Shown: positions 34,684-44,324 of the stretch, piece by piece | Numbering within the stretch: position 1 is the stretch's first letter | Layout: every line of letters begins with the position of its first letter | From: Novosphingobium kaempferiae | Lineage (GTDB): Bacteria > Pseudomonadota > Alphaproteobacteria > Sphingomonadales > Sphingomonadaceae | Direction: 5' to 3' | Assembly (NCBI RefSeq): GCF_021227995.1 | Contig: NZ_CP089301.1 | Span: forward strand, 1,736,001-1,800,000 | DNA length: 64,000 nucleotides | Translations under genes and position numbers: made by a program | Notes under the pieces: generated by a model | Database searches by the model: none | What the model was told of the DNA's origin: nothing | What the model saw: the letters and a program-made list of their open reading frames with translations, nothing else

Positions 34684-35808
34684 ATGCTGAGGACCATAGC
34701 CACCGCCGCGCTGCTGTGCGCGGCATCCACGACCGCGCTGGCCGCCGAAGCGAAGCGCGAGGCTTTCGGCACGATGCCGGACGGCACCGCCGTGGAGGCC
34801 GTCACCCTGACCAACGCCAGGGGCATGTCGGTCCGCGTGATGACGCTCGGCGCCTCGATCCAGCAGGTCATGATGCCGGGCAAGGACGGCAAGGCGGTGG
34901 ACATCGCAGTGGGCTACGACAGCCTCGATGGCTACGCGAAGGACGGCCAGTTCTTCGGCGCCACCGTGGGCCGGGTCGCCAACCGCATCGCCAAGGGCAA
35001 GTTCACGTTCGACGGCAAGGAATACACCACGCCGGTCAACAACGGCCCCAACTCGCTGCACGGCGGCACCAAGGGCTTCGACAAGGTCGTGTGGAGCGTG
35101 CGCGAGGTGAGGAGCGGCAAAAGCGCCAGCGTCACCATGCGCTACGTCAGCCCCGACGGCGACATGGGCTATCCCGGCATGCTCACCACCGACGCGACTT
35201 ATGCGCTGGACGAGCAGGACAACCTGACCATCACCTACACCGCGACGACGGACAAGCCGACCGTCGTGAACATCTCCAACCACGCCTACTGGAACCTCGC
35301 GGGACCGGGCCGGACGGCGATGGATCACGTCCTGACGATCCCCGCCGACCGCTTCACCCCGACCGACGAAACCTCGATCCCCGTCGGCCAGCACAAGAGC
35401 GTCGCGGGCACCGTGTTCGACTTCCGCCAGCCCACTCCGGTAGGCGCGCGCGTGCGCGAAGGCGGCGACGCGCAGATCCGTTATGGCCGTGGCTACGACC
35501 ACAACTGGGTCGTCGGCGATGCGGTGACCAAGGACCAGCACCTGATGGCTCGCGTCACCGAGCCGACCTCGGGTCGCGGGTTCGAGGTCTGGTCGAACCA
35601 GCCGGGGCTCCAGTTCTATTCGGGCAACTTCATGGACGGCACGATCGTCGGCAAGTCCGGCCAGATCTACCGCGAGGGGGACAGCCTCGTCTTCGAGCCG
35701 CAGCTTTTCCCGGATAGCCCGAACCAGTCGCAGTTCCCGTCGGTCCGCCTTGATCCGGGCAAGACCTACCAGAACGTCATCACCTACAAGTTCTTCGTTA
35801 CGCAGTAA
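34684..35808 (+). CDS. Exported aldose 1-epimerase (mutarotase)
   Basis: 374 residues with a signal peptide ending near STTALAAEA. Galactose-mutarotase fold: FFGATVGRVANRIAKGKFTFDG, NNGPNSLHGGTKGFDKVVW with the conserved His, ISNHAYWNLAG with the second catalytic His, and GLQFYSGNFMDG with FEPQLFPDSPN near the Glu-bearing end. It interconverts anomers of aldoses, here in the periplasm. A ribosome site AAGGAGA precedes the ATG. It sits in the pentose locus after the lactonase and before the glycosidase. Confidence 0.88.
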   Translation: MLRTIATAALLCAASTTALAAEAKREAFGTMPDGTAVEAVTLTNARGMSVRVMTLGASIQQVMMPGKDGKAVDIAVGYDSLDGYAKDGQFFGATVGRVANRIAKGKFTFDGKEYTTPVNNGPNSLHGGTKGFDKVVWSVREVRSGKSASVTMRYVSPDGDMGYPGMLTTDATYALDEQDNLTITYTATTDKPTVVNISNHAYWNLAGPGRTAMDHVLTIPADRFTPTDETSIPVGQHKSVAGTVFDFRQPTPVGARVREGGDAQIRYGRGYDHNWVVGDAVTKDQHLMARVTEPTSGRGFEVWSNQPGLQFYSGNFMDGTIVGKSGQIYREGDSLVFEPQLFPDSPNQSQFPSVRLDPGKTYQNVITYKFFVTQ

Positions 35809-35821
35809 GAGGGGAATACCT

Positions 35822-36958
35822 GTGAAAGCTCTCGCAACCGCCTTGCTGGCAGCCACCGCCGCGCTGGTGGCCATGCCCGCCGAGGCCCGCCCGCAGTGGA
35901 CGCCCGCAGAGGCAAAGGCATGGTACGCCAAGCAGCCCTGGCTGGTCGGCTCCAACTTCGCGCCCGCCAACGCGATCAACCAGTTCGAAATGTGGCAGGA
36001 AGCCACCTGGGACCCCAAGCGCATCGACTACGAGCTGGGTCTGGCCGAGAACATCGGCATGAACACTATGCGCGTGTTCCTGCACGACCAGCTCTGGCAG
36101 CAGGATCCCGAAGGCTTCAAGAAGCGCATCGACGAATTCCTGACGATCGCCGCGAAGCACAAGATCAAGCCGCTGTTCGTGCTGTTCGACAGCTGCTGGG
36201 ATCCGGTGCCGGTGCTCGGGCCCCAGCATCCGCCGATCCCCGGCGTCCACAACTCCGGCTGGGTGCAGGGCCCCGGCCTTCCCGCCATGCGCGATCCCTC
36301 GCAGGAGCCGCGCTTCAAGGCCTACGTGCAGGGGCTGATCGGCGCTTACGCCAAGGACGACCGCATCCTCGGCTGGGATCTGTGGAACGAGCCCGACAAC
36401 GGCGCGGACCAGTACAAGGGCCAGGAAGGCAAGCAGGAACTGGTCCTCGCCCTGCTTACCAAGGTCTACGGCTGGGCGCGCGAGGCGGAGCCGACGCAGC
36501 CGCTGACCTCGGGCGTGTGGCAGCATGACGACTGGAAGACCGAGAGCGCGCTGTCGCCGATGGAGAAGCTCCAGCTCACGCAGTCGGACGTGATCTCGTT
36601 CCACGACTACAACTGGCCCGAGAAGTTCCAGGACCGCGTGAACCAGCTCAAGGTCTACGGCCGCCCGATCCTCTGCACCGAATACATGGCGCGCGGCAAC
36701 GGCTCGACCTTCGACGGCTCGCTGCCCATCGGCAAGCGCGAGAACGTGGCGATGATGAACTGGGGCTTCGTCGACGGCAAGACGCAGACCCGCCTGCCGT
36801 GGGATTCGTGGAAGAAGCCCTACACCATGGAGGAGCCGACGATCTGGTTCCACGAGGTCTTCCACACCGACGGCACCCCCTATCGCCAGTCCGAGGTGGA
36901 CCTGATCCGCACGCTGGCGAAGGCGCCGAAGGGCGTCGTTCCGGCAGCGAAGAAGTAA
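35822..36958 (+). CDS. Exported GH5-like glycoside hydrolase (GTG start)
   Basis: 378 residues. I chose the GTG at 35822 because a ribosome site (AGAGGGG) precedes it and a clean signal peptide follows (MKALATALLAATAALVAMPAEARPQW). The TIM-barrel retaining-glycosidase signature is visible: acid/base Glu190 in WDLWNEPDN and nucleophile Glu287 in PILCTEYMARG, with HDYNWPE before the latter. Relatives are often named 1,4-beta-xylanase or cellulase. It should act on a beta-linked oligosaccharide in the periplasm or outside the cell, feeding the pentose pathway. Exact linkage unknown. Confidence 0.78.
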   Translation: MKALATALLAATAALVAMPAEARPQWTPAEAKAWYAKQPWLVGSNFAPANAINQFEMWQEATWDPKRIDYELGLAENIGMNTMRVFLHDQLWQQDPEGFKKRIDEFLTIAAKHKIKPLFVLFDSCWDPVPVLGPQHPPIPGVHNSGWVQGPGLPAMRDPSQEPRFKAYVQGLIGAYAKDDRILGWDLWNEPDNGADQYKGQEGKQELVLALLTKVYGWAREAEPTQPLTSGVWQHDDWKTESALSPMEKLQLTQSDVISFHDYNWPEKFQDRVNQLKVYGRPILCTEYMARGNGSTFDGSLPIGKRENVAMMNWGFVDGKTQTRLPWDSWKKPYTMEEPTIWFHEVFHTDGTPYRQSEVDLIRTLAKAPKGVVPAAKK

Positions 36959-36970
36959 ACGATCCCGGAC

Positions 36971-37052
36971 CGTCATTGCGAGCGAAGCGAAGCAATCCCA
37001 CGAGGCTTTGGCTTTCGCCGGATTGCTTCGCGGCTTACCGCTCGCAATGACG
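36971..37052. repeat. Palindromic intergenic repeat, family A
   Basis: CGTCATTGCGAG (36971-36982) and CTCGCAATGACG (37041-37052) form the ends, with AAGCAATCC and GGATTGCTT inside. It starts 12 bases after the glycosidase stop and ends before the esterase gene. Confidence 0.85.
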
Positions 37053-37110
37053 AATGATTTGCAATGAATGGTCTGGACAAGAGCGGGACTACTCCGACAA
37101 GAAGGGCGTA

Positions 37111-38298
37111 ATGCGCAACCTCACGTTCCTTGCCGCCCTGAGCGGTCTCGCTCTTGCCGCCACCACGGCTTCCGCTTCGGCCCATGCCGCGCCGGTCTGG
37201 GCGGGAGCCTGGGGCTATGCCCCAGCCGACGCCGGTTCGGGCGATCCCGAGCAGCCGGCGGGAACCTACCGCTACCGCGTGCGACTGACGCAGGCGGGTG
37301 ACGCGATGCAGCTCAGCATCAGCAATGCCGAGGGCGACAGGCCGCTCGGCATTGCCGGTGTGACCATCTCCAGCCCGTCCGGCCCGGTCGGGACGGAGAT
37401 CGGCGCCAACCCGGTCCACACGATCCGGTTTTCCGGCTTGCAGGCGGTGGCGCTGCCCAAGGGGCATACGGTCGTCAGCGCCCCCATCATCGCGCCGTTC
37501 CACAACGCGCAGGACGTGATCGTCAGCGTCAGTTTCTCCACGCCTTCCAAGCCCGGACGCACGAACCTGGGGCTGGAAATGGCCTTTGCGCCAACCACGC
37601 CGGGAGCGACGTTCACGCCGATCAAGGTGCGGCCCTATCTCTCGCTGGTTTCCGTGCGCAGTAGCCAGGCGCCCTGCACCGTCGTCGCCTTCGGGGATTC
37701 CATCACCGACGGCTTCCTCGGCCTCTCCCCGCAGACGCGCGGATGGCCGGGCCGTCTGGCAGAGCGCCTAGCCGCGCTTCCGGCATCGCAGCGCTGCGGC
37801 GTGGTCAACATGGGCATCAGCGGCAACCGCGTGCTCAAGCAGGGCCGTGCCACCTCCGCGCTCGACCGCTTCTGGCGCGACGTGGCGAGCGTGCCCAACG
37901 TGACGCATGTCATCCTGCTCGAAGGCATCAACGACATCGGCGCCGGCGCGGAAAGCGGGCCGGACGCGGTGACGCCGGACCAGTTGATCTACGGCTACCG
38001 CCAGTTCGTTGCGCGCGCCCATGCGCTCGGGATCAAGGTGCTCGGCGGCACGCTGACGCCTGCTTTGCGCGCCGGGTACATGTCGCCGGTCAAGGAACAG
38101 ACGCGGCAGGCGGTCAATGCGGCGATCCGCAGCCAGAAGATCTTCGACGGCGTGGTCGATTTCGACGCCGCCGTGCGCAGTCCGACGGTCCCTGCGGACA
38201 TGAAGCCGGAGTTCGACCCGGGCGATCACCTGCACCCGAATGACGCGGGCCTTCGCGCGATGGGCGATGCGGTGAACCTGTCGCTGCTCAAGCCTTGA
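37111..38298 (+). CDS. Exported SGNH/GDSL-family esterase
   Basis: 395 residues from the ATG at 37111 (signal peptide MRNLTFLAALSGLALAATT, cleavage near AHAAP). A beta-rich N-terminal domain (about 28-175) is followed by an SGNH hydrolase: block I Ser197 in VAFGDSITDG, Gly238 in MGISGNRVL, Asn274 in LEGINDIG, and the Asp/His pair in FDPGDHLHPND. Such two-domain proteins include carbohydrate acetyl esterases. In this locus it probably deacetylates xylan-type oligosaccharides. The start upstream at 37054 lies in a repeat and was rejected. Confidence 0.85.
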   Translation: MRNLTFLAALSGLALAATTASASAHAAPVWAGAWGYAPADAGSGDPEQPAGTYRYRVRLTQAGDAMQLSISNAEGDRPLGIAGVTISSPSGPVGTEIGANPVHTIRFSGLQAVALPKGHTVVSAPIIAPFHNAQDVIVSVSFSTPSKPGRTNLGLEMAFAPTTPGATFTPIKVRPYLSLVSVRSSQAPCTVVAFGDSITDGFLGLSPQTRGWPGRLAERLAALPASQRCGVVNMGISGNRVLKQGRATSALDRFWRDVASVPNVTHVILLEGINDIGAGAESGPDAVTPDQLIYGYRQFVARAHALGIKVLGGTLTPALRAGYMSPVKEQTRQAVNAAIRSQKIFDGVVDFDAAVRSPTVPADMKPEFDPGDHLHPNDAGLRAMGDAVNLSLLKP

Positions 38299-38371
38299 GG
38301 GTGGATGCGGTGACTTCAGGGCGCTCGGCCTGACTCTTCGAACAAGCTCGTGTTCTAATTGAAAACATTGT

Positions 38372-38458
38372 CGTCATCCCCGCGAAGGCGGGGATCCATC
38401 TGATGCCCCCGCAAAAGGCGCCGTCAGGAGATGGGTTCCCGCCTTCGCGGGAATGACG
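38372..38458. repeat. Palindromic intergenic repeat, family B
   Basis: Left end CGTCATCCCCGCGAAGGCGGG and right end CCCGCCTTCGCGGGAATGACG are reverse complements apart from one base, giving a hairpin of about 20 pairs. It lies between the convergent esterase and amine oxidase genes, where it may stop transcription from both sides. Confidence 0.8.
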
Positions 38459-38501
38459 ATAATGGGCTCGAACGCGATTGAGTCCGGGGGCGCTTGCAAA
38501 C

Positions 38502-38527
38502 GCGCTCAGGCTGAGCTTGTCGAAGCC
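38502..38527. repeat. Single copy of repeat family D
   Basis: CGCTCAGGCTGAGCTTGTCGAAGCCC, a unit that recurs as the right half of the paired repeat at 48991-49069. Here it stands alone, 20 bases before the end of the amine oxidase gene. Confidence 0.6.
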
Positions 38528-38546
38528 CCATGTGACCCTCTGCGCC

Positions 38547-39998
38547 TCACGCCTTCCCCAACCGTTCCGCCACCTCCAGCGCCGCGCGCTCGCCGGTCGC
38601 GGCGGCCGCGTCCATGCCGGGCTCCACGTCGCGCGTGTGCTCGCCCGCGAAGTGCAGGCGGTGCCAGGGCTCGGCGATGGCGGCGCCGAAGCGGCTGACC
38701 TGTCCCGGGCGGAAGATGTGCTTGTTGCCGCCGACGAAGGGATTGCGCCGCCAGCTGTGCTGGCCGAGCGGCCGGATCGCGCCCGCCATCGCCGGACGCA
38801 CGCGCACCAGTTCGGCCATCGCCAGCTCCGCGGCCTTGTCGGGCGAGAGCGCGTCGAACGGCAGCGTCCCCGCGCCGTTGATCCACACGTCCAGCCACTC
38901 GACCGCGCCGCTCTCCCCCTTGTTGGCGAAGACGCGCTCGATCGCGCCGTCGGTGATGAGGCCCGGTTCCAGCCCGTCGCGCTCCCAGTAGGGCGCGGTC
39001 ACGGCGAAGAAGAAGTGCGAGGTGCCCATGTAGAGCGCATCGTCGATCGACTCCGCCCGCAATCCGGTCGGGTGCGGGGAGATGGCGATGCGCGACAGCG
39101 CGGTCAGCGGCACGGCGGAGACGACATAGGCGCAGGCGATCCGCGAACCGTCGGCGCAGGTGACTTCGCAACCGGTGCCGGTCATGTCGATCGCCGTCAC
39201 CGGCACCCCGCAGCGCACCGGCGCGCCGAGGCCCTGCGCGACCGCCTCGGGCAGCGTGTCCGATCCGCCCGCGATATAGTGAAAGTCCCCGGTGCCCGCT
39301 TCGTAGACCGAGTTCTTCTGTCCGCCACCCTGCTTGCCCCATGACGCGATGGACTGGAGTTCCTTCATCTGGAACAGCGCCGATGTCGTCTCCAGCGTCT
39401 CGCAGTTGCTGGTGATGCCGATCAGGCGGATCGCCTCTTCGGAGAGCCCGCACTCGCGGTAGAAGCGGTCGAGCGGGATGTCCCACCGGGCATACGCCGG
39501 GTCGCGCCAGGCGTCGGGAGCGGGGAGTTTGCCGAAGCGGTTTATCATCGCCACTTCCAGTTGCGCGATGGCGATGGCGCGCTCGTCGCCCACGGTGCGG
39601 TTGGCGGGAGACTGCGCCCAGTCACCGCCCGCGCCGCTCGCGCCGTTGATCGCCCAGGCCATGCCGCCGCGCCGGTGCGGCGGGACCAGCGCGACGCCGA
39701 ACCGCTCGGCAAGCCCGCGCACGCGGCCGTACTCGGGACCGATGGTGGTCGCGCCGCAGTCGAAGTAGCCGTCCGCCGTGCGCAGCGTGTGGAGCCTTCC
39801 GCCCGGCTTGTCCTGCGCTTCCAGCACCATGACCTTAGCGCCGAGGTCGGTCAGGATCGTCGCCGCGTTGAGGCCCGCCAGCCCCGCGCCGATCACCACC
39901 ACGTCGCACTTCTCCACCGCCGCGCGGGCGGGAACGGCGGCGAGCGAAAGCGCGAACAGGCCCGACTGGCCGAGCATGGTGCGGCGGGTGATCGCCAT
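38547..39998 (-). CDS. Tat-exported flavin monoamine oxidase
   Basis: 483 residues. Twin-arginine signal ITRRTMLGQSGLFALSLAAVPARA, then the FAD motif VVVIGAGLAGLNAA, GGRLHTLR with the second phosphate contact, and the C-terminal HFAGEHTRDVEPGMDAAAATGERAA typical of monoamine and polyamine oxidases. It should oxidise an amine in the periplasm with release of aldehyde, ammonia and peroxide. A LysR gene lies 100 bases upstream in the same direction and may control it. It is a different protein from the flavoenzyme at 11547. Confidence 0.85.
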   Translation of the reverse strand: MAITRRTMLGQSGLFALSLAAVPARAAVEKCDVVVIGAGLAGLNAATILTDLGAKVMVLEAQDKPGGRLHTLRTADGYFDCGATTIGPEYGRVRGLAERFGVALVPPHRRGGMAWAINGASGAGGDWAQSPANRTVGDERAIAIAQLEVAMINRFGKLPAPDAWRDPAYARWDIPLDRFYRECGLSEEAIRLIGITSNCETLETTSALFQMKELQSIASWGKQGGGQKNSVYEAGTGDFHYIAGGSDTLPEAVAQGLGAPVRCGVPVTAIDMTGTGCEVTCADGSRIACAYVVSAVPLTALSRIAISPHPTGLRAESIDDALYMGTSHFFFAVTAPYWERDGLEPGLITDGAIERVFANKGESGAVEWLDVWINGAGTLPFDALSPDKAAELAMAELVRVRPAMAGAIRPLGQHSWRRNPFVGGNKHIFRPGQVSRFGAAIAEPWHRLHFAGEHTRDVEPGMDAAAATGERAALEVAERLGKA

Positions 39999-40098
39999 TG
40001 CAGTCTCCGATTATCCTGTGACCCTCCTGCATTCACGGGCCGGGCGCGCAGCCGCCACTTCGGCGCGACGCCGCGTTCGCCTGCCGGACAGGCTAAGG

Positions 40099-40965
40099 TC
40101 AGCCCGGAAAGCCGACGACGAGGAAGTCCATCACTACCCGCGCGCGCATCGGCATGCGCATGCCGCGAAAGCCGTGGGCGACGAGCACCTCGATCGGCGG
40201 GATCGTGCAGCCGGGGAGCACCTCGACCAGAAGCCCGCGCGCCAGATCCTCCTCGACCTGGATGCGTGGCAGCATCGCGATGCCCAGCCCGCCGCGCGTC
40301 GCGCGCAGCACCGCCTCGCTGCTGCTGGCGCGCAGGAAGCCGGAGACGCGCAGTTCCTCGCCGTCGACCGGCCACGGCTCAGGCCGCGCCGCGTAGCCGT
40401 AGGTGATGCACTCGTGCGCGGCGAGGTCGGCGACGTTTCCGGGCGCGCCGCGTGCTTCGAGGTAGCCCGGCGACGCAACCAGCATGCGGGGCAGCAGGCC
40501 GAGCAGTTCCGCGCCTGCGGTGCCTTCCGGCCCTACCGCCAGCCAGAGGTCGAGCCCGCCGTCGTCGGCGGCGTCGCGCCAGTCGGCGAAGAACATCTCG
40601 ACCGTCAGTTCGGGATGCTGCGCCCGCAAGTCCGCCAACCGCTGCGCATAGTGCAGGCCCAGCGCCGTCGTCACGCCGAGCCGCACCAGCCCGCGCGCCG
40701 CCACGGCTCCGGCAAGGTCCGTCTCCGCCATGCCTACCTGGTCGAGAATCGCCACGGCATGTTCCAGCAGCCGCTCTCCGTCCGCGGTCAGGGCCTGCCG
40801 CCTCGTCGTTCGCTGGAACAGCCTCACGCCGAAGTATGATTCGAGATCGGCGATGGCGCGCGCTATCGTGGTGTGGCTGAGGTTCTGGCGTCGCCCGAGC
40901 GCGGAGAAGCTGCCTTCCTCGTTCAGGCGCACGAACAGGCGCAGTGATCGGATGAGATCGCTCAT
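40099..40965 (-). CDS. LysR-family transcriptional regulator
   Basis: 288 residues from the ATG at 40965 (MSDLIRSLRLFVRLNEEGSF). Helix-turn-helix ALGRRQNLSHTTIARAIADLE followed by the effector-binding domain (GLVRLGVTTALGLHYA ... EAVLRATRGGLGIAMLPRIQVEEDL). The group resembles those controlling neighbouring oxidative or transport genes. It is divergent from the CoA-transferase gene and precedes the amine oxidase, so either may be its target. A possible LysR box lies at 40976-40996. Confidence 0.9.
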   Translation of the reverse strand: MSDLIRSLRLFVRLNEEGSFSALGRRQNLSHTTIARAIADLESYFGVRLFQRTTRRQALTADGERLLEHAVAILDQVGMAETDLAGAVAARGLVRLGVTTALGLHYAQRLADLRAQHPELTVEMFFADWRDAADDGGLDLWLAVGPEGTAGAELLGLLPRMLVASPGYLEARGAPGNVADLAAHECITYGYAARPEPWPVDGEELRVSGFLRASSSEAVLRATRGGLGIAMLPRIQVEEDLARGLLVEVLPGCTIPPIEVLVAHGFRGMRMPMRARVVMDFLVVGFPG

Positions 40966-40975
40966 CTGCACGCCT

Positions 40976-40996
40976 TTAGCACAAGTGATCTGCTTA
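40976..40996. promoter_or_regulatory. Possible LysR box TTAGCA-N9-TGCTTA
   Basis: An imperfect dyad (five of six arm bases pair) just upstream of the LysR start in the 111-base divergent gap. It contains a T-N11-A core. Placement fits LysR autoregulation; the sequence match is weak. Confidence 0.35.
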
Positions 40997-41001
40997 TTTG
41001 A

Positions 41002-42591
<1,590 letters not shown>

Positions 42592-42613
42592 TCGACCCTG
42601 ATCGACCGGCGGC

Positions 42614-42639
42614 GGGAGAGGCGCGATGCCTCTCCCTTT
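42614..42639 (+). terminator. Hairpin with short T-run after the CoA-transferase gene
   Basis: GGGAGAGGC / GCCTCTCCC, a perfect nine-base stem with a five-base loop, followed by TTT. It lies 23 bases after the stop. The T-run is short, so efficiency is uncertain. Confidence 0.6.
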
Positions 42640-42760
42640 CGCCTGGCGGGTTCAGGATGACGAAAGGGTTCGGAGGTTACCGGCGGCGCAACCATGACCC
42701 TTCCCATGCTCACCAAAATGACAGTCCGGTCATACTGGACTCTGCCTGACCCCCAACCTA

Positions 42761-42776
42761 TATACCGCTCGGTATG
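42761..42776. promoter_or_regulatory. TetR operator TATACC-N4-GGTATG overlapping the tetR start codon
   Basis: A near-perfect dyad (TATACC-GCTC-GGTATG) whose right end holds the ATG of the TetR gene at 42774. The same dyad recurs at 43644-43659 in the efflux promoter. Repressor bound here would block its own transcript start or ribosome access. Confidence 0.7.
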
Positions 42777-43385
42777 AAATGTTCGGCCCCCTCTGCGGTC
42801 CGCGGCCGTCCCCGCGAATTCGACCCTGACGACGCTCTCGCAGCCGCGCTGCGGGTGTTCTGGACTCGCGGCTACGAAGGCGCGTCCATGGCGGAACTGA
42901 CCGAGGCGATGGGCATCACCAAGCCCAGCCTCTACGCCTGTTTCGGCAACAAGGAAGCGCTCTTCAAGAAGGCCTTGGACCTCTACGAGCGCGACAAGCT
43001 GGCCTATATCGGCACCGCGCTCGAAGCCCCCACCGCACGCGGCGTCGCCGAGCGGCTGCTCAACGGTGCGCTCGCGACTCACTGCGGCCAGAACGATCCG
43101 CATGGCTGCCTCGGCGTCATCAGCACCGTCGCCTGCATGACCGAGGCGGATTCGATCCGCTCCGACGTCATCAAGCGTCGTGCCTCCTCGGAAGCCGCCG
43201 TCGTCAAGCGTTTCGAACAGGCCCGCGACGAAGGCGACCTTCCCGACAGCATCTGCCCGGTGAAGCTGGCAGGATGCCTGACCACCCAGCTTCAGGGCCT
43301 TTCGGTCAAGGCGCAGGGCGGCGCCGGACCGGAGGAACTGCAGGGCAGTATCGACACCTTCCTGTCGATCTGGCCGGGGCGCTGA
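42774..43385 (+). CDS. TetR-family regulator of the RND efflux operon
   Basis: 203 residues. N-terminal helix-turn-helix RGRPREFDPDDALAAALRVFWTRGYEGASMAELTEAMGITKPSLYACFGNKEALFKKAL; the C-terminal domain is of the TetR_C type common in regulators of efflux and oxidoreductase genes. The only ATG before the DNA-binding domain is at 42774, inside the operator and with no visible ribosome site, which suggests a leaderless or near-leaderless message. The shared palindrome at 43644 makes the downstream RND operon its probable target, as a repressor released by a toxic ligand. Confidence 0.88.
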   Translation: MKCSAPSAVRGRPREFDPDDALAAALRVFWTRGYEGASMAELTEAMGITKPSLYACFGNKEALFKKALDLYERDKLAYIGTALEAPTARGVAERLLNGALATHCGQNDPHGCLGVISTVACMTEADSIRSDVIKRRASSEAAVVKRFEQARDEGDLPDSICPVKLAGCLTTQLQGLSVKAQGGAGPEELQGSIDTFLSIWPGR

Positions 43386-43391
43386 CAAACA

Positions 43392-43515
43392 CGTCATCCC
43401 GGACCTGATCCGGGACCGGTGGCTGTCTTTAGCCAGTATCCTGCGGAAGCCCCCGGCGTTCAACGGTAGCCGGGCCGTTCACGGCCAGTGGTCCCGGAGC
43501 AAGCCCGGGACGACG
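43392..43515. repeat. Palindromic intergenic repeat, family C
   Basis: Left end CGTCATCCCGGACCTGATCC with GGGACCGGTGGCTG, right end CCAGTGGTCCCGGAGC and CCCGGGACGACG: imperfect inverted arms around a 50-base centre. It fills most of the gap between tetR and the efflux promoter. Confidence 0.65.
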
Positions 43516-43620
43516 AAATGGACCCCATTTCGCACCTGCGAAAAAATTTCGTTCAACGGGCATTCAGCCTCTTGAAAGCCGCTCGCAAATCCTAATTTAC
43601 CGGGCGGTACAGAAAGACGC

Positions 43621-43649
43621 TTGACGTTACGCCCACCTGAATATATACC
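43621..43649 (+). promoter_or_regulatory. Sigma70-type promoter of the RND operon
   Basis: TTGACG (43621-43626), 17-base spacer, then TATACC (43644-43649). The -10 element is the left arm of the TetR palindrome, so bound repressor would exclude RNA polymerase. The predicted transcript has a leader of about 270 bases before the first gene. Confidence 0.65.
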
Positions 43650-43659
43650 GAGTGGTATA
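43644..43659. promoter_or_regulatory. TetR operator TATACC-N4-GGTATA
   Basis: A perfect six-base dyad (TATACC-GAGT-GGTATA) on the -10 element of the RND promoter, matching the site at 42761-42776 over its conserved arms. Confidence 0.75.
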
Positions 43660-43833
43660 GAAACGAACCGCCCGACTCGCCCCCCGGCAGCGGGCTCTCT
43701 CCCAAACGACCGGTCCTGACCGGCCGCCTGACAGTCGCCAACCCACCCGGGTCGCGGCTCGACGCAACGCATCCGGCTTCCGCCGCCGACTGGACATTCG
43801 CGTGTCCGGCAACGGGGAAGTCTTACCCGCACC

Positions 43834-43906
43834 CTTCCGGCTGCCCCGAGCCGGAAGCCGCCCCGGCGCGCGCCCTTCCCCCCTGTCCCGGGGCGTGCGC
43901 CGGGGC
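43834..43906 (+). promoter_or_regulatory. Structured mRNA leader of the RND operon (two strong hairpins)
   Basis: First hairpin: CTTCCGGCT / AGCCGGAAG (43834-43842, 43849-43857), perfect nine-base stem with loop GCCCCG. Second: 43860-43876 pairs with 43890-43906 over 17 positions, two of them G-U. The first loop GCCCCG is complementary to the last six bases of the second stem (CGGGGC), so a switch between folds is possible. The ribosome site of the next gene lies 14 bases after the second stem. Confidence 0.45.
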
Positions 43907-43931
43907 TCACCTTACGAACAGGAGCACGGAC

Positions 43932-44324
43932 ATGGCCTTCATCGACTTCACCGATGCCGCGCTGCAGGCGCTGCCCTCATCGCTCGCACAGCCGCCGAAG
44001 AATGCGGTCGAGGCCCTGTCCACGCTGGAGAAGCGCATCGTCGCGCTGGCCCGCAACGACGGCCTTCACAGCCTGCGCGAACAGCGCAAGCGGGGCTGGC
44101 TTGCCCGCCTGATCCTCGGCCCGACGCCGCCGTCCGCGATGCTCGCCAACGAGCAGCTGGAAGCGCTGCGCAGGCTGGCCGTGCGCGCCTGGCACCATGG
44201 TTTCACCCTGCCGGTCTCGGCGCTGAAGGAAGCCCGCGCGGCAGGCTACAGCGAAGCCAAGATCGGCGCCGTCATCGACATCATCGGGCGCCAGCGCGCC
44301 CCGTTCCGGAGCATCGCCGCGTGA
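43932..44324 (+). CDS. Unknown small protein, first gene of the RND efflux operon
   Basis: 130 residues, no signal peptide or membrane helix. It is rich in Ala, Leu and Arg, and mostly helical by eye, with a basic RKRGWLARLILG patch in the middle and a C-terminal half (ALKEARAAGYSEAKIGAVIDIIG) that resembles a helix-turn-helix-like segment. A ribosome site (AGGAG) precedes the ATG. Its stop overlaps the GTG start of the adaptor gene, so it is translationally coupled to the pump. No family recognised; possible roles are a regulator or an accessory of the pump. Confidence 0.75.
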   Translation: MAFIDFTDAALQALPSSLAQPPKNAVEALSTLEKRIVALARNDGLHSLREQRKRGWLARLILGPTPPSAMLANEQLEALRRLAVRAWHHGFTLPVSALKEARAAGYSEAKIGAVIDIIGRQRAPFRSIAA

